Positions 36,401-43,224 of a DNA stretch of 64,000 nucleotides are shown in pieces. The translations under genes and the position numbers were made by a program. The stretch spans positions 244,674 to 308,673 of the forward strand of contig VXAI01000479.1 in NCBI GenBank assembly GCA_013399305.1. The letters run 5' to 3'. Position 1 is the stretch's first letter; each line of letters starts with the position of its first letter. Under the pieces are notes generated by a model. That model was not told the DNA's origin and searched no databases. It worked only from the letters and a program-made list of their open reading frames with translations. This DNA is from Rostratula benghalensis. Its lineage: Eukaryota > Chordata > Aves > Charadriiformes > Rostratulidae.

Positions 36401-36602
36401 AACAAGGATGCTCGGCCTCCCGTGCCCAGGGGATGCCACGGGGCTTGTTGGGTGGGCAAAAAGGGTGGCGGGGAAGGGGTGGCCCGAGCCCAGCTGCCCA
36501 CCGCCCCCCCCCGCACCCCACCGACGGCGGCCACTCACCTTCCTGCATCGCTTCGCCGGCGGCTCCTCCGCGGCTTCGGCGGTCGCCGGCCGGGCCCGCG
36601 GC
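9078..36602 (-). CDS. PCASP2/PCASP3: MALT1-like paracaspase (PCASP2/PCASP3 type), spliced gene, 5' end uncertain
   Basis: Joined exons (36548-36539, 36256-36138, 35806-35668, 34992-34814, 32547-32451, 29722-29696, 28914-28711, 23138-22961, 17888-17814, 17247-17120, 16793-16662, 16489-16338, 10979-10854, 9431-9078) give one frame of 639 codons plus stop. Ig1 covers about residues 4-90, Ig2 about 91-182, the caspase-like domain about 192-385 and an Ig3-like region about 386-535, followed by a Ser/Glu-rich tail. His266 (YYAGHGYE) and Cys315 (LLDTC) form the protease dyad. Asp216, Asp313 and Glu351 match the MALT1 S1-pocket acids that select Arg at P1. Trp425 matches the MALT1 allosteric Trp580. 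Known family role: scaffold and arginine-specific protease downstream of CARD-BCL10 complexes in NF-kB signalling, in the cytosol. The neighbour is ALPK3, divergently oriented. MALT1 itself neighbours ALPK2, so this is a paralogue; I cannot decide between PCASP2 and PCASP3. No death domain is seen; the 5' end meets an assembly gap. Confidence 0.9.
9141..9158 (-). other. Candidate TRAF6-binding motif (PEENDE)
   Basis: Codons 614-619 of the paracaspase read Pro-Glu-Glu-Asn-Asp-Glu, fitting P-x-E-x-x-(aromatic or acidic). MALT1 has such motifs in its C-terminal tail, where they recruit TRAF6. The match is short and found by eye. Confidence 0.4.
9432..10853 (-). other. Paracaspase intron
   Basis: Intron before the last coding exon. 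It has a long plus-strand open frame (10116-10868) without similarity and no CR1. Confidence 0.75.
10854..10979 (-). CDS. PCASP2/PCASP3: Paracaspase exon: Ig3 continuation
   Basis: 126 nt, phase 0 both ends, acceptor TGCCCCAG and donor GTAAAT. It encodes [11 protein letters not shown]...[15 protein letters not shown], which aligns loosely with MALT1 LDLDIDPKDAN...GSYLVSKDLPKHC. It is placed by its good splice sites, conserved phase and position. Confidence 0.8.
12690..13960 (-). mobile_element. Old CR1 ORF2 fragment (endonuclease-RT linker and RT)
   Basis: Inverted CR1 coding sequence. The minus-strand frames show [20 protein letters not shown] and [18 protein letters not shown], typical of the linker, and the plus strand reads GTGAGGTTGACCAGCCTGTA (complement of the RT block). 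Many frameshifts and stops: an old, dead copy lacking its 3' tail. Confidence 0.8.
14195..14216. repeat. Poly-T run, 22 bases
   Basis: Uninterrupted T run in a paracaspase intron; antisense to the gene's reading it is poly-A. Confidence 0.95.
14860..15296 (+). mobile_element. CR1 LINE 3' fragment
   Basis: Plus-oriented: GAGGACAGGCTGAGGGAGCT, CAGCCTGGAGAAGAGAAGGC, GTCCCTTCCAACTCCAACCC and the tail TGTGATTCTGTAATT. Confidence 0.9.
15530..15543. repeat. Short (CA)n microsatellite
   Basis: Seven AC dinucleotides in a paracaspase intron. Confidence 0.8.
16338..16489 (-). CDS. PCASP2/PCASP3: Paracaspase exon: Ig3-like strands
   Basis: 152 nt, phase 1 in and 0 out, acceptor TTTCCAG and donor GTAAGT. 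It encodes [25 protein letters not shown], shown here only as its hallmark pieces PCGAQVEL and FSNMM; these match MALT1 DCGVQIQLGF..EFSNVM of the third Ig domain. Confidence 0.9.
16662..16793 (-). CDS. PCASP2/PCASP3: Paracaspase exon: linker to Ig3
   Basis: 132 nt, phase 1 in and out, acceptor CCTTCAG and donor GTGAGC. It encodes [18 protein letters not shown], matching MALT1 GKQALEIRSSL..RALTDPI. Trp425 (KHWGRSHE) aligns with the MALT1 allosteric Trp580 (LQWAKAHE). Confidence 0.92.
17120..17247 (-). CDS. PCASP2/PCASP3: Paracaspase exon: S1-pocket Glu and end of the protease domain
   Basis: 128 nt, phase 2 in and 1 out, acceptor CTTGCAG and donor GTAAAG. It encodes [10 protein letters not shown], with Glu351 matching MALT1 Glu500, and then [14 protein letters not shown], matching the MALT1 NGIFMKFLKDRLL helix. 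Confidence 0.93.
17814..17888 (-). CDS. PCASP2/PCASP3: Paracaspase exon: post-catalytic loop
   Basis: 75 nt, phase 2 in and out, acceptor CTTCCAG and donor GTAAGT. It encodes [13 protein letters not shown]...NTIYGYAT, equivalent to MALT1 RNDYDDTIPIL...NIVFGYAT with the same length, so the offset from Cys315 to Glu351 is kept. The loop itself has diverged strongly from MALT1. Confidence 0.92.
18400..19262 (+). mobile_element. CR1 LINE 3' fragment, about 860 bp
   Basis: Starts in ORF2 (GAGGCCAACGGGATGAGGTT, GCACTACAGGCTTGGGGCAG), passes an A-rich insertion near 18772-18784 and ends with the tail ATTCTATGATTCTATG. Confidence 0.9.
20148..20572 (+). mobile_element. CR1 LINE 3' fragment
   Basis: GAGGACAGGCTGAGGGAGCT through GTGACAGGATGAGAGGCAAT to CATTCTATGATTTGTTTC. 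Very similar to the copy at 46955-47616. Confidence 0.9.
20980..21003. repeat. (CA)n microsatellite, imperfect
   Basis: CACACCCACACACACACACA-type run in a paracaspase intron. Confidence 0.8.
21160..21645 (+). mobile_element. CR1 LINE 3' fragment, same subfamily as 33770-34618
   Basis: Shares GGTCTGGAGCACAAGTCTTT, GGGTCGGCCTCTTCTCCCAG and AGTTGGACTGGATCTTGTAG with the copy near 34.2 kb almost base for base; ends with TTTCTATGATTTCTATGATT. Confidence 0.9.
22961..23138 (-). CDS. PCASP2/PCASP3: Paracaspase exon: catalytic His and Cys
   Basis: 178 nt, phase 1 in and 2 out, acceptor TTCCCAG and donor GTAGGG. It carries FYYAGHGYE (His266) and LLDTCRK (Cys315), with MVPVDAP between them. The 49-residue spacing and Asp313 two residues before the Cys are as in active MALT1, so the protease is predicted to be active. 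Confidence 0.97.
24200..24598 (-). mobile_element. CR1 LINE fragment lacking its terminal tail
   Basis: Inverted CR1: CCATCCAGCCTGGCCTTGAA, CACCCTCACAGCAAAGAATT and CCAGGCTGAACAACCCCAGC. The ATTCTATGA tail is absent at the left end. Confidence 0.85.
25880..26320 (+). mobile_element. Possible very old CR1-like fragment
   Basis: Weak resemblance to a plus-oriented CR1 3' region (ATCCTGCATCCAATTTTAGG, then GGGTGCTGCAGCCCTGAGAT and AAATCCCTTCCCACCATTCC). Too decayed to be certain. Confidence 0.3.
28711..28914 (-). CDS. PCASP2/PCASP3: Paracaspase exon: start of the caspase-like domain
   Basis: 204 nt, phase 1 in and out, donor GTAAGA. It begins the p20-like core with [12 protein letters not shown] and reads through [11 protein letters not shown] to GKGVYG, closely like MALT1 KVALLIGNMNY..VSLLDL..KGVYG. 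Asp216 (VTDVFEL) corresponds to the S1-pocket Asp365 of MALT1. Two in-frame acceptors 6 nt apart (TTAG and CTACAG) would add or omit two residues (Ala-Thr). Confidence 0.95.
28915..29695 (-). other. Paracaspase intron next to the microexon
   Basis: Unique-looking intron sequence, no repeat or extra exon recognised. Confidence 0.6.
29696..29722 (-). CDS. PCASP2/PCASP3: Paracaspase 27-nt microexon between Ig2 and the protease domain
   Basis: 27 nt between a strong acceptor (CTTTTCCAG) and a consensus donor (GTGAGT). It is symmetric (phase 1 both ends), so it can be skipped without frameshift, and encodes TCRSEKFF. It lies where MALT1 has the small alternatively spliced exon 7 that distinguishes the MALT1A and MALT1B isoforms. 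Inclusion in mRNA is inferred from splice sites and frame only. Confidence 0.65.
30334..30357. repeat. (ATA)n trinucleotide microsatellite
   Basis: About eight ATT/AAT units in a paracaspase intron. Confidence 0.85.
31478..32178 (+). mobile_element. CR1 LINE 3' fragment with an intact ORF2 C-terminus
   Basis: Reads [36 protein letters not shown] and [19 protein letters not shown] without a stop to a TAG at about 32119, then tail CAATCCCGTGATTCT. A relatively well preserved copy, but 5'-truncated and lacking the RT core. Confidence 0.92.
32451..32547 (-). CDS. PCASP2/PCASP3: Paracaspase exon: second half of Ig2
   Basis: 97 nt, phase 0 in and 1 out, acceptor GTCTAG and donor GTGAGC. It encodes residues 150-181 with the classic Ig F-strand DSGTYLC and the closing VDVHIG strand, matching MALT1 HQGTYWC...VEIIIG. 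Confidence 0.9.
32548..34813 (-). other. Paracaspase intron splitting Ig2
   Basis: Unique-looking up to about 33770, then a CR1 copy reaching to within 200 bp of the upstream exon. Confidence 0.75.
33770..34618 (+). mobile_element. CR1 LINE with partial RT (FADD) and an internal deletion
   Basis: The frame 33776-34204 reads [26 protein letters not shown] and [15 protein letters not shown]: the end of the RT palm with the catalytic FADD motif. At about 34180 it jumps straight to GGTCTGGAGCACAAGTCTTA, skipping the middle of the ORF2 C-terminus, and ends with TTTCTATGATTCTATGA. Confidence 0.92.
34814..34992 (-). CDS. PCASP2/PCASP3: Paracaspase exon: first half of Ig2
   Basis: 179 nt, phase 1 in and 0 out, acceptor TTCGCAG and donor GTAACG. 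It holds QPLQLQC-like and YQWYRNG Ig signatures equivalent to MALT1 LVLQCVAVGSP..YQWFKN. Near its 3' end, nine consecutive A (34820-34828 on the complement) encode part of a lysine run (QQKKKK), a coding homopolymer where sequencing errors or slippage are likely. Confidence 0.9.
35668..35806 (-). CDS. PCASP2/PCASP3: Paracaspase exon: second half of Ig1
   Basis: 139 nt, phase 0 in and 1 out. It encodes the F-strand [10 protein letters not shown] and the FSDWVKVEV strand, equivalent to MALT1 VCRVNNN...FSQWSQLDV. The acceptor CTGCCAG is good. The donor, GTGCCA, is weak, but it is the one that keeps phase with the next exon. Confidence 0.85.
36138..36256 (-). CDS. PCASP2/PCASP3: Paracaspase exon: first half of Ig1
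   Basis: 119 nt, phase 1 in and 0 out, acceptor CCGCAG and donor GTAAGG. It encodes residues 4-43, including the B-strand cysteine (TLRCRAEG) and the YQWF strand that also marks MALT1 Ig1. Confidence 0.9.
36480..36602. promoter_or_regulatory. CpG-rich edge of the probable paracaspase promoter
   Basis: The sequence becomes strongly GC- and CG-rich towards the gap (GGCGGCTCCTCCGCGG-like). Together with the gap it probably forms the CpG-island promoter of the minus-strand gene; GC content may explain the missing sequence. Confidence 0.45.
36539..36602 (-). CDS. PCASP2/PCASP3: Paracaspase 5' exon next to the gap (partial)
   Basis: On the minus strand a very GC-rich sequence runs out of the gap, contains an ATG at 36548 and ends in a strong donor (GAAG|GTGAGT) after 36539. 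ATG-CAG-GAA-G leaves phase 1, which is exactly what the next exon needs. Either this is the first coding exon (protein starting MQEA, without a death domain) or the frame continues upstream, because the same frame has no stop between 36548 and the gap edge. The sequence cannot decide. Confidence 0.55.
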
Positions 36603-37237
36603 NNNNNNNNNNNNNNNNNNNNNNNNNNNNNNNNNNNNNNNNNNNNNNNNNNNNNNNNNNNNNNNNNNNNNNNNNNNNNNNNNNNNNNNNNNNNNNNNNN
36701 NNNNNNNNNNNNNNNNNNNNNNNNNNNNNNNNNNNNNNNNNNNNNNNNNNNNNNNNNNNNNNNNNNNNNNNNNNNNNNNNNNNNNNNNNNNNNNNNNNNN
36801 NNNNNNNNNNNNNNNNNNNNNNNNNNNNNNNNNNNNNNNNNNNNNNNNNNNNNNNNNNNNNNNNNNNNNNNNNNNNNNNNNNNNNNNNNNNNNNNNNNNN
36901 NNNNNNNNNNNNNNNNNNNNNNNNNNNNNNNNNNNNNNNNNNNNNNNNNNNNNNNNNNNNNNNNNNNNNNNNNNNNNNNNNNNNNNNNNNNNNNNNNNNN
37001 NNNNNNNNNNNNNNNNNNNNNNNNNNNNNNNNNNNNNNNNNNNNNNNNNNNNNNNNNNNNNNNNNNNNNNNNNNNNNNNNNNNNNNNNNNNNNNNNNNNN
37101 NNNNNNNNNNNNNNNNNNNNNNNNNNNNNNNNNNNNNNNNNNNNNNNNNNNNNNNNNNNNNNNNNNNNNNNNNNNNNNNNNNNNNNNNNNNNNNNNNNNN
37201 NNNNNNNNNNNNNNNNNNNNNNNNNNNNNNNNNNNNN
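36603..37237. other. Assembly gap, 635 N
   Basis: Unknown bases between a CpG-rich edge and a tandem repeat. It may hold the paracaspase promoter, 5' UTR and any death-domain exon. Open frames drawn through it are meaningless. Confidence 1.
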
Positions 37238-37517
37238 CCCTCCCCATGGTGTCCTCATCACAAACCCCATGGATACCCTTGCTCACATCCCCACGGGCAT
37301 CCTCACCCCCCACCCCATGGATATCCTCGCCCCCATTCCCACAGGTGTCCTCACCCTGGTCCCACAGGTGTCCTCACCCCACGGGTGTTCTCACCCCCAC
37401 CCCATGGATATCCTCACCCCCATTCCCACAGGTGACCTCACCCCATCCCCATGGGTATCCTCACCCCCAGCCCCATGGATATCCTCACCCACATGCCCCA
37501 CGGGTGTCCTCACCCCC

Positions 37518-37590
37518 CACAGAATCACAGAATGATATGGGCTTGGAAAGGACCTTCTGGACATCATCTAGCCCAAACCCCCTGCCAAAA
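37518..37590 (-). repeat. CR1 3' tail fragment inside the tandem repeat, copy 1
   Basis: Reverse-oriented CR1 end (CAGAATCACAGAATGATA, then GGAAAGGACCTTCTGGA) embedded between repeat blocks. Confidence 0.75.
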
Positions 37591-37668
37591 CACCCTGTCC
37601 CCATGGGTATCCTCACCCGGACGCCCATGGATATCCTCACCCCCATCCCCCCCGGGTGTCCTCACCCC

Positions 37669-37742
37669 CCACAGAATCAGAGAATGATACAGGCTTGGAA
37701 AGGACCTTCTGGACATCATCTAGCCCAAACCCCCTGCCAAAA
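37669..37742 (-). repeat. CR1 3' tail fragment inside the tandem repeat, copy 2
   Basis: Nearly identical to the copy 151 bp upstream, so it arose by duplication of the whole unit and not by a second insertion. Confidence 0.75.
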
Positions 37743-37855
37743 CACCCTGTCCCCATGGGTATCCTCACCCGGACACCCATGGATATCCTCGCCCGCATCC
37801 CCACGGGTGTCCTCACCCCCTCCCCACCGCCCTCGCACCCCACGGCTGCCCTCAC

Positions 37856-37888
37856 CTCTCTCCCGGGGGCCGCAGCCCCAAGGCTCAT
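37856..37888 (-). CDS. Possible alternative first coding exon of the paracaspase gene
   Basis: On the minus strand an ATG at 37888 opens MSLGAAAPGRE and runs into a donor-like GTGAGG after 37856, in a GC-rich stretch upstream of the gap. MALT1 also begins MSL, which is suggestive only. GTGAGG is frequent in the adjoining tandem repeat, and the phase (0) cannot be checked because the next exon would lie in the gap. Confidence 0.2.
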
Positions 37889-39803
37889 GGTGGAGCCACA
37901 GCTCTGCTGCCTCCGCGCCGCTGGGCGGGCAGGAACCCCACTGGGCTGCTTCCTCCCAGAAATTCCCCGCCAGCTGGGCCGGGCATCACGAGGGCCCCGG
38001 GGGAAGTGGCCCTGGGCCAGCTCGCCTGGAGGTTGCACAAGCCCCTCCAGGATGTGGCAGAACCGGGACGGCCGGGGACAGCCCGCTCCCACAGTGGGGA
38101 AACGACGGCGGTGGTGAGCGTCAGGACTCCTTGCCCTGGAGTTATGAAAGCCCTGGCTTTCATTTACAAAGTTAGGGCGAGCAGGGTCAGGCTCATCAAA
38201 CCTAAACTCCTCACCTTTCAGGAGATGGGGAGGACCTCGCAGAAACGAGCTGGAGGTCTGGAGGGGATGGAAGGCCGACAGGGAGCAACTGGTTGTTGTC
38301 CCAGAGAAATTCCCACCAATAGTCCTGGGCAGCACTTTCCTGTGGTGCCAGGAGGGATGGGGAGCAGGACTTTGTGAGGTAGACCACAGACCACCTGGAG
38401 AAGGAGCTCCAAGAGAGACCCTTCCTTCCCTGCTGATACTTCTCTCCCCTTGGGCTGGCAGCAGTGGTTTTCACAATAGTGATGACCGTGGTTGACCAAG
38501 GAAAAGCAAGACCACCACGGATATCTCTCCTGAGTGGCTTCTGTGGCAGCATGGAAGGGTGCAGGCAGGTCTCCAGGATGGCAGAGAGTTGTGGATGAAA
38601 GTGCTCATGGACCACCTCCACGGTGTTCCCCAGGGAACCTGGGGCAGAGCAGAGCCATGCCATAAGGTTGGAGGGACCAAGCAAAGCTGAGGGATGCGCC
38701 TCTACCTGCCGCTTTTCTCTTACAAGGGATGAGGAAGAAGATGTTTGGAAAAAGCCCAAACCCAACACAACTGGTGGGTGGAGGAAGGGTTTTCTCCCTC
38801 TACATCTTTTGCTGCGTGCAGCCTGGGACAGCCAGGTAGGAAAACACTACCCCCTATCCATAGGTCTGATCCAGGACAGTCCCTGCACCTACAGGGACTG
38901 GCACTTTCCTTTCCTGGGCACGGGGAAGGTGACGCATAGAGTCATAGGAACCTTCTTTGTGCTCCTCTCCCCAGCTGTCTCTGAGACCACACAGACCCTC
39001 CTTTTTCTGAAGGGTCCAGAAAGGGATCCAGAAAGGACCAGGGGGTTCCAGCCAAGCCTTTGGAAACACACCCTTCTAGGTTTAAAATAAAGATGTTAAT
39101 GGATTGCAAATGAAGGTTCCAGCTGAGAACGTGCCAGTTGCTCCATGTCACGCCTGTAAAGCAGGGTTATTATAAAAATACAGTGGGGGTAATGAACAAA
39201 AATGATCATTAAGTTAAACCCCAGAGCTCAAGGTGACACTGGATGCAGCGGAGCCGCTTCAAACAGCTGGAGGTTGCTGTGACTGCTTCTCCAGTCTTCA
39301 GAGAGAATCCTCCATCAAATACCTCCAGCCCCTCCAACAACAAAATAAAATAAAATTAAAAAAAAAAAATCCAAACTTCTGTCCTCCGTAAGAACCCTGC
39401 CCTGGCAGGGTCTGCATGAATATTTGGTGAAGAATCGGGGTGGTGGTGGTGAGAGGTTGGTGACGTCAGGCTGGAGAGCAGGAAGAAGCCCGGGATTTCG
39501 GAACGGGAGGGACGGATGGGTGTGCGCGGTGGCGGGGAGAGGGAAGGCTCTGTCTGTGGGGAGCGAGAAAACATCCGCGGCTCTCGCTCTGAGTCAGCGC
39601 TGGGTTTGCAGGCAGGGGAGGAAAAGCTTTGCTAACAAGGACTGAAGCCTTGTGGCCGGCTGGCTGAGCCTTCGAAAAACGAAATGGGGAGGCAGGGAGG
39701 GAGGCGGGAGCAGAGGGCACTGTCACTCCCTTGTGAAGGAAGGGAGGGGAGAGCAGATGCTGTAAGCTGCTGCCTCAGCGGGGCCACGGGCTAAAAAAGG
39801 CAG

Positions 39804-39823
39804 AAAAAAAAAAAAAAAAAAAA
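39804..39823. repeat. Poly-A run, 20 bases
   Basis: Uninterrupted A run in the intergenic region. I see no full retrotransposed gene in front of it. Confidence 0.9.
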
Positions 39824-39944
39824 GAATAGAATACATCCACCTTGTGTTCGGGGGGAGATCAAACACCACAGCAGGCTTTGTCTCACCGTGGTCAGGCTAA
39901 ACCTGAGCTCGCCGTTCAGGTTTCCCCCTGCTACCGGGGTGAGG

Positions 39945-40440
39945 CACAGAACCACAGCATAAGCAGGGTGGGAAGGGACCTCTGGAGGTCTCTGGTCCAG
40001 CCCCCAGCTCTCAGTTGGATGTCAACCAGTTGCTCGGCTCCTTGTCCCATCCACAGTTGCCTGTCTCCCAGGATGGAGATCTCTCACCTCCCTGGGAGCC
40101 CACTGTGTGATCCCACTCACAGCACAATTTCTTTTCCTAATATCTCCTCAGACCTTTCCTCCTTGCCACCTGCATTTGTTGTTTTTCAGACTACCCTTCT
40201 TGCACCTCTGAGAAGCTGCTGGTCTGCACCCTCCAGACAGAGGTAGCTGAAGAGCATGAGGAGGTCTCCATTTAGCCCTCCCCTGAAAGCTTAAGCACAG
40301 CTTCTCCCATCCTCTCCTCCTATTTCATGTTCCTGAGCTCCCTTAATCATCTTGGTGGCCTTCTCTGGACTAAAGACTAAAGCTGGACACAGCTCTAGGC
40401 CCGACACAGAGACCCATCTGTTCTGGACCCCCATCTCAAG
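39945..40440 (-). mobile_element. Old CR1 LINE 3' fragment
   Basis: Inverted: AGAACCACAGCATAAGCAGG, GGGAAGGGACCTCTGGAGGT, then degenerate 3' ORF2 sequence to TGGTGGCCTTCTCTGGACTA. More decayed than the other copies. Confidence 0.7.
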
Positions 40441-42923
40441 ATGGTCTGGGCTCTCTTCTATCAGGTCAGCCCCCCCAAGAGACAAGGCGATGGTGATGGA
40501 ATGGTAAAATAATGTGTAATTCATACATTGGGACTTAAAGTCAGGTTTCCTGGAGCTGTGGGACCTGAAGGTCCTCCTCCTTTCAGAGAAATGCATGGGA
40601 GCAGGAGAACGCCACCTTGCATCCTCCTCCTACCATCCAGCCTCCCACATCTAGGGAGCAGCCAGGGCACAGCAAAAGGTGTGAGATCAGGGGACACACA
40701 CAGAGAAGATTCCTTTGTAGCTTAGAGAGTTCTTGAGCCAAAGGTAATATCTTTGTCCTGAGTAAATCTTAAGAGATTTTCCTTCCACGCATTTGTCCTA
40801 TGGAGTTTCTTAACCCTTACTGACATTTGAGCAGCCACAGCAATGTGTGGAAGCAGCTTAATGCCAAGGGGAGGGAGGAGGCAACTCCTTTTCACTGTTT
40901 TTACCTCCTGCTAATTTCACTTGATGTCCCTGGACTTGTTCTCCTTGTCCTTGGCAGCTGCATATTCCTCAGTTATGTGCACCCCAGCTGCTCATTCCGA
41001 GTCCCAGTCTATGCAGTTATTCCTCACGCAGCAGCCAGTCTGGACCTCTGGTCATCCTTGCTGCCCTTTCTGTGAGGTTTGGATTCGTTTATTTCTCAGG
41101 TCTCCTGTATTCTGTGTGAGATGGATTAGTCCTGAGTGGCGTCAGCCCACGAAGAGCCCGCTGCTGCCTCTCAAAACCGAGTATCGTTCTCTCCCCTGTG
41201 GATCACGTTGCCTTGGTTTTATGCAATTTCATCTGCTATTTTACTGCCTGGTAAAGGTGAGATCCTCAGTCAGCCCTCTGGGACCTCCTTCCTTCCCCGT
41301 ATTTTCTAGGACTACATCCAAACGTCTTATGAGATCCATCTCCTTTGCATTTGCCAAGACCAAGTATCCTCTCTGGTATCACAAATCCAGTTATTTACAT
41401 GCCTGACAGTGAAATCACCTGCCACAGTGGCCTGCAAAAAGCAAATAAACTCCAGTACCTACACCTGAGATGACAGAAGGCTCCTTCCAGAACACTGCTC
41501 AAATGTGAGACTACCCTGAGAAAGAAGCTGAGAAAAACATTTCACTGGGGCTTGAACGGAAGAGCTGCAAGTCTGATCAGGCCACTTGTCAACCCATTGG
41601 GTAAATCCAGATTCGGAGCCCTTCGGAGGACCACATCATAACCACTACATCCACAAACACCAAATTGTTGACACTGACACGCCATGGCTGAATCCCCCCC
41701 ATGTCACCGCCTCTCCCCGCAAACTTTTCCCCAAAGCCCAGATGTCACTGCCCTCCCACGTGCCCAGGTTTGGGCACCTGCTGGGCTCAGCAATTCTTTT
41801 GGTGGACATCAGTTTCTCCACGTGCAGATCTGGCTCAGTTTGCACCCTCCCCCTTCCATTTGGAGCGATGTTTGATATACCAGGTCAAACCACGTCTGAT
41901 ATACCAGCTACATGGTTTGACATACCAGGTACATCAAGCCAGAAGAGCTGAGGTCAAGGCACTCTCAACCCCCTGTGCACGTCTCGTGCACACCCCTGCA
42001 CCCGTGCTCACGTGGTGCACACCCCAACACACACACCCCCCCCTCAACCTGTACAGGTGACCACACACTCCATACATCCTTACCCAAAGCCACCTTCCAA
42101 ATCACCGTGCTTGCTGGGGAAGAGGAATTGGCACTGTCCTGCACCAAGTGACCCACCCGGCCAACACCTTCCCGGCTGCTACATTCGTTACCTCTCCTGC
42201 CCAGGGAGGACCAGCACAGAGCCCGTTGTCTCTCCCACTCTGCAGCAGGCAACTACTACCACCATCATCTTCTCTACCATCTTCTTACCTTGCCACCTTG
42301 GCGGCGGTGCCGTCGATGGGCTCCATCTGGCAATCCCCTGCCGGAGAGATGCGGTGCCACCAGCGACGTGCCTGCGGCGCCACGGCGCAGCAGCAGCTTG
42401 ACAGGCAAGACAAAACAAGAATAAATCCCATTTTATTGCACGTTGTGTTTTCGTTTTGGCATTAAATCACTGCTGGTAATAGGTTGTGACAGGTACCCAC
42501 CTTTTATAGCCCTCTTTTGTGCTGTTCTTTTCGTGGAGACCGAATAAATACCATCTTAGACCTTTTCCTGGGCAGCCCCGGGGTAGAAATTGACAGGAGG
42601 AGGTGACTGCCATGACTGCATTTTGCGGTGACAGTGGCCAGGCCAGAGCCTTGGGAGACAACAGGGGATGCTTTAGATGATCCCGAGACATCTTCGCGGT
42701 GCGAGAAATCCCCCAAATTGAGGGGTGGCGGTGGGGTGGTTATTTTTAAAACCAACCAAAAATACACTTTTCCCCCCAAAAGATGAACTTGAGCTGGTTT
42801 GATGGATGGAGGAAGAGGAGGCAAGGCCTCAGGCCCTGGAGCAGACTGGGGCCCTGTGGGAAGCCGGGCAGCCGTGTTCTCGGGGGGGCAGCCAGCCCCC
42901 TGGGGGGCAGCCGGGCCCCTGGG

Positions 42924-43090
42924 CAGACCGGGCCCCCAGGCCCTGGGGGAGGCCGGGTTCCCAGTCCCGGGGCGGGTGGGGGCAGCCAGGGCCCGGGGCA
43001 GACCGGGCCCCCAGCCCCGAGGGCGGTCAGGGCAGCCTGGGCCCGGGGCAGACCGGGCCCCCAGCCCCGGGGAGGCCGGGCCCGGCCGGG
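42924..43090. repeat. GC-rich degenerate tandem repeat upstream of ALPK3
   Basis: The block CAGACCGGGCCCCCAG recurs at 42924, 42999 and 43049 (spacing 75 and 50 bp) with similar GGGCAGCC-type sequence between copies. Long antisense open frames here come from this composition. Confidence 0.6.
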
Positions 43091-43150
43091 CCGCGGCCAC
43101 CGCGTCACGCCGCCGCCGCCCCCGACTGACAGCGGCATGTGCGGGGCGGC

Positions 43151-43157
43151 TATAAAT
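43151..43157 (+). promoter_or_regulatory. TATA box of ALPK3
   Basis: TATAAAT flanked by GC-rich sequence, 74 bp before the ATG. Transcription would start about 43180, leaving a 5' UTR of roughly 45 nt. The in-frame upstream ATG at 43156 overlaps the TATA box and so should not be transcribed. Confidence 0.7.
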
Positions 43158-43224
43158 GCCGGCGGTGAGTGACAGGGCGGGCAGCGGCGGCGGGGGTAGG
43201 GGCAGCCGCCGCCCTGCCGCCGCC

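Larger units (their letters stand above)
37238..37855. repeat. Tandem repeat with 151-152 bp higher-order period
   Basis: Alternating short blocks CCCATGGATATCCTCACCC and CCACGGGTGTCCTCACCC. GGATATCCTC occurs at 37477, 37629 and 37781 (152 bp apart). Two of the higher-order units include the same CR1 tail fragment. Confidence 0.85.
38111..42839. other. Intergenic DNA between the two divergent genes
   Basis: About 4.7 kb. It holds one inverted CR1, a 20-A run (39804-39823), a short triple repeat of GATATACCA (41874, 41898, 41919) and C/A-rich sequence near 42000-42045. No exon recognised on either strand; enhancers for either gene are possible but not visible by eye. Confidence 0.6.

Noticed and set aside
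36353..38175. Very long open frames spanning the N gap on both strands
   Set aside because: They exist only because N codons contain no stops; the flanking parts are repeat or intron sequence.
38211..38768. 185-codon minus-strand open frame upstream of the paracaspase gene
   Set aside because: No recognisable domain, in particular no death-domain helices, and no matching splice phase to the known exons.
39804..39823. Poly-A run as the tail of a processed pseudogene
   Set aside because: The sequence before it shows no recognisable coding remnant or target duplication.
43156..43224. Upstream ATG extending ALPK3 by 23 residues
   Set aside because: It overlaps the TATA box, has weaker context, and the extension has no match in the human protein start.
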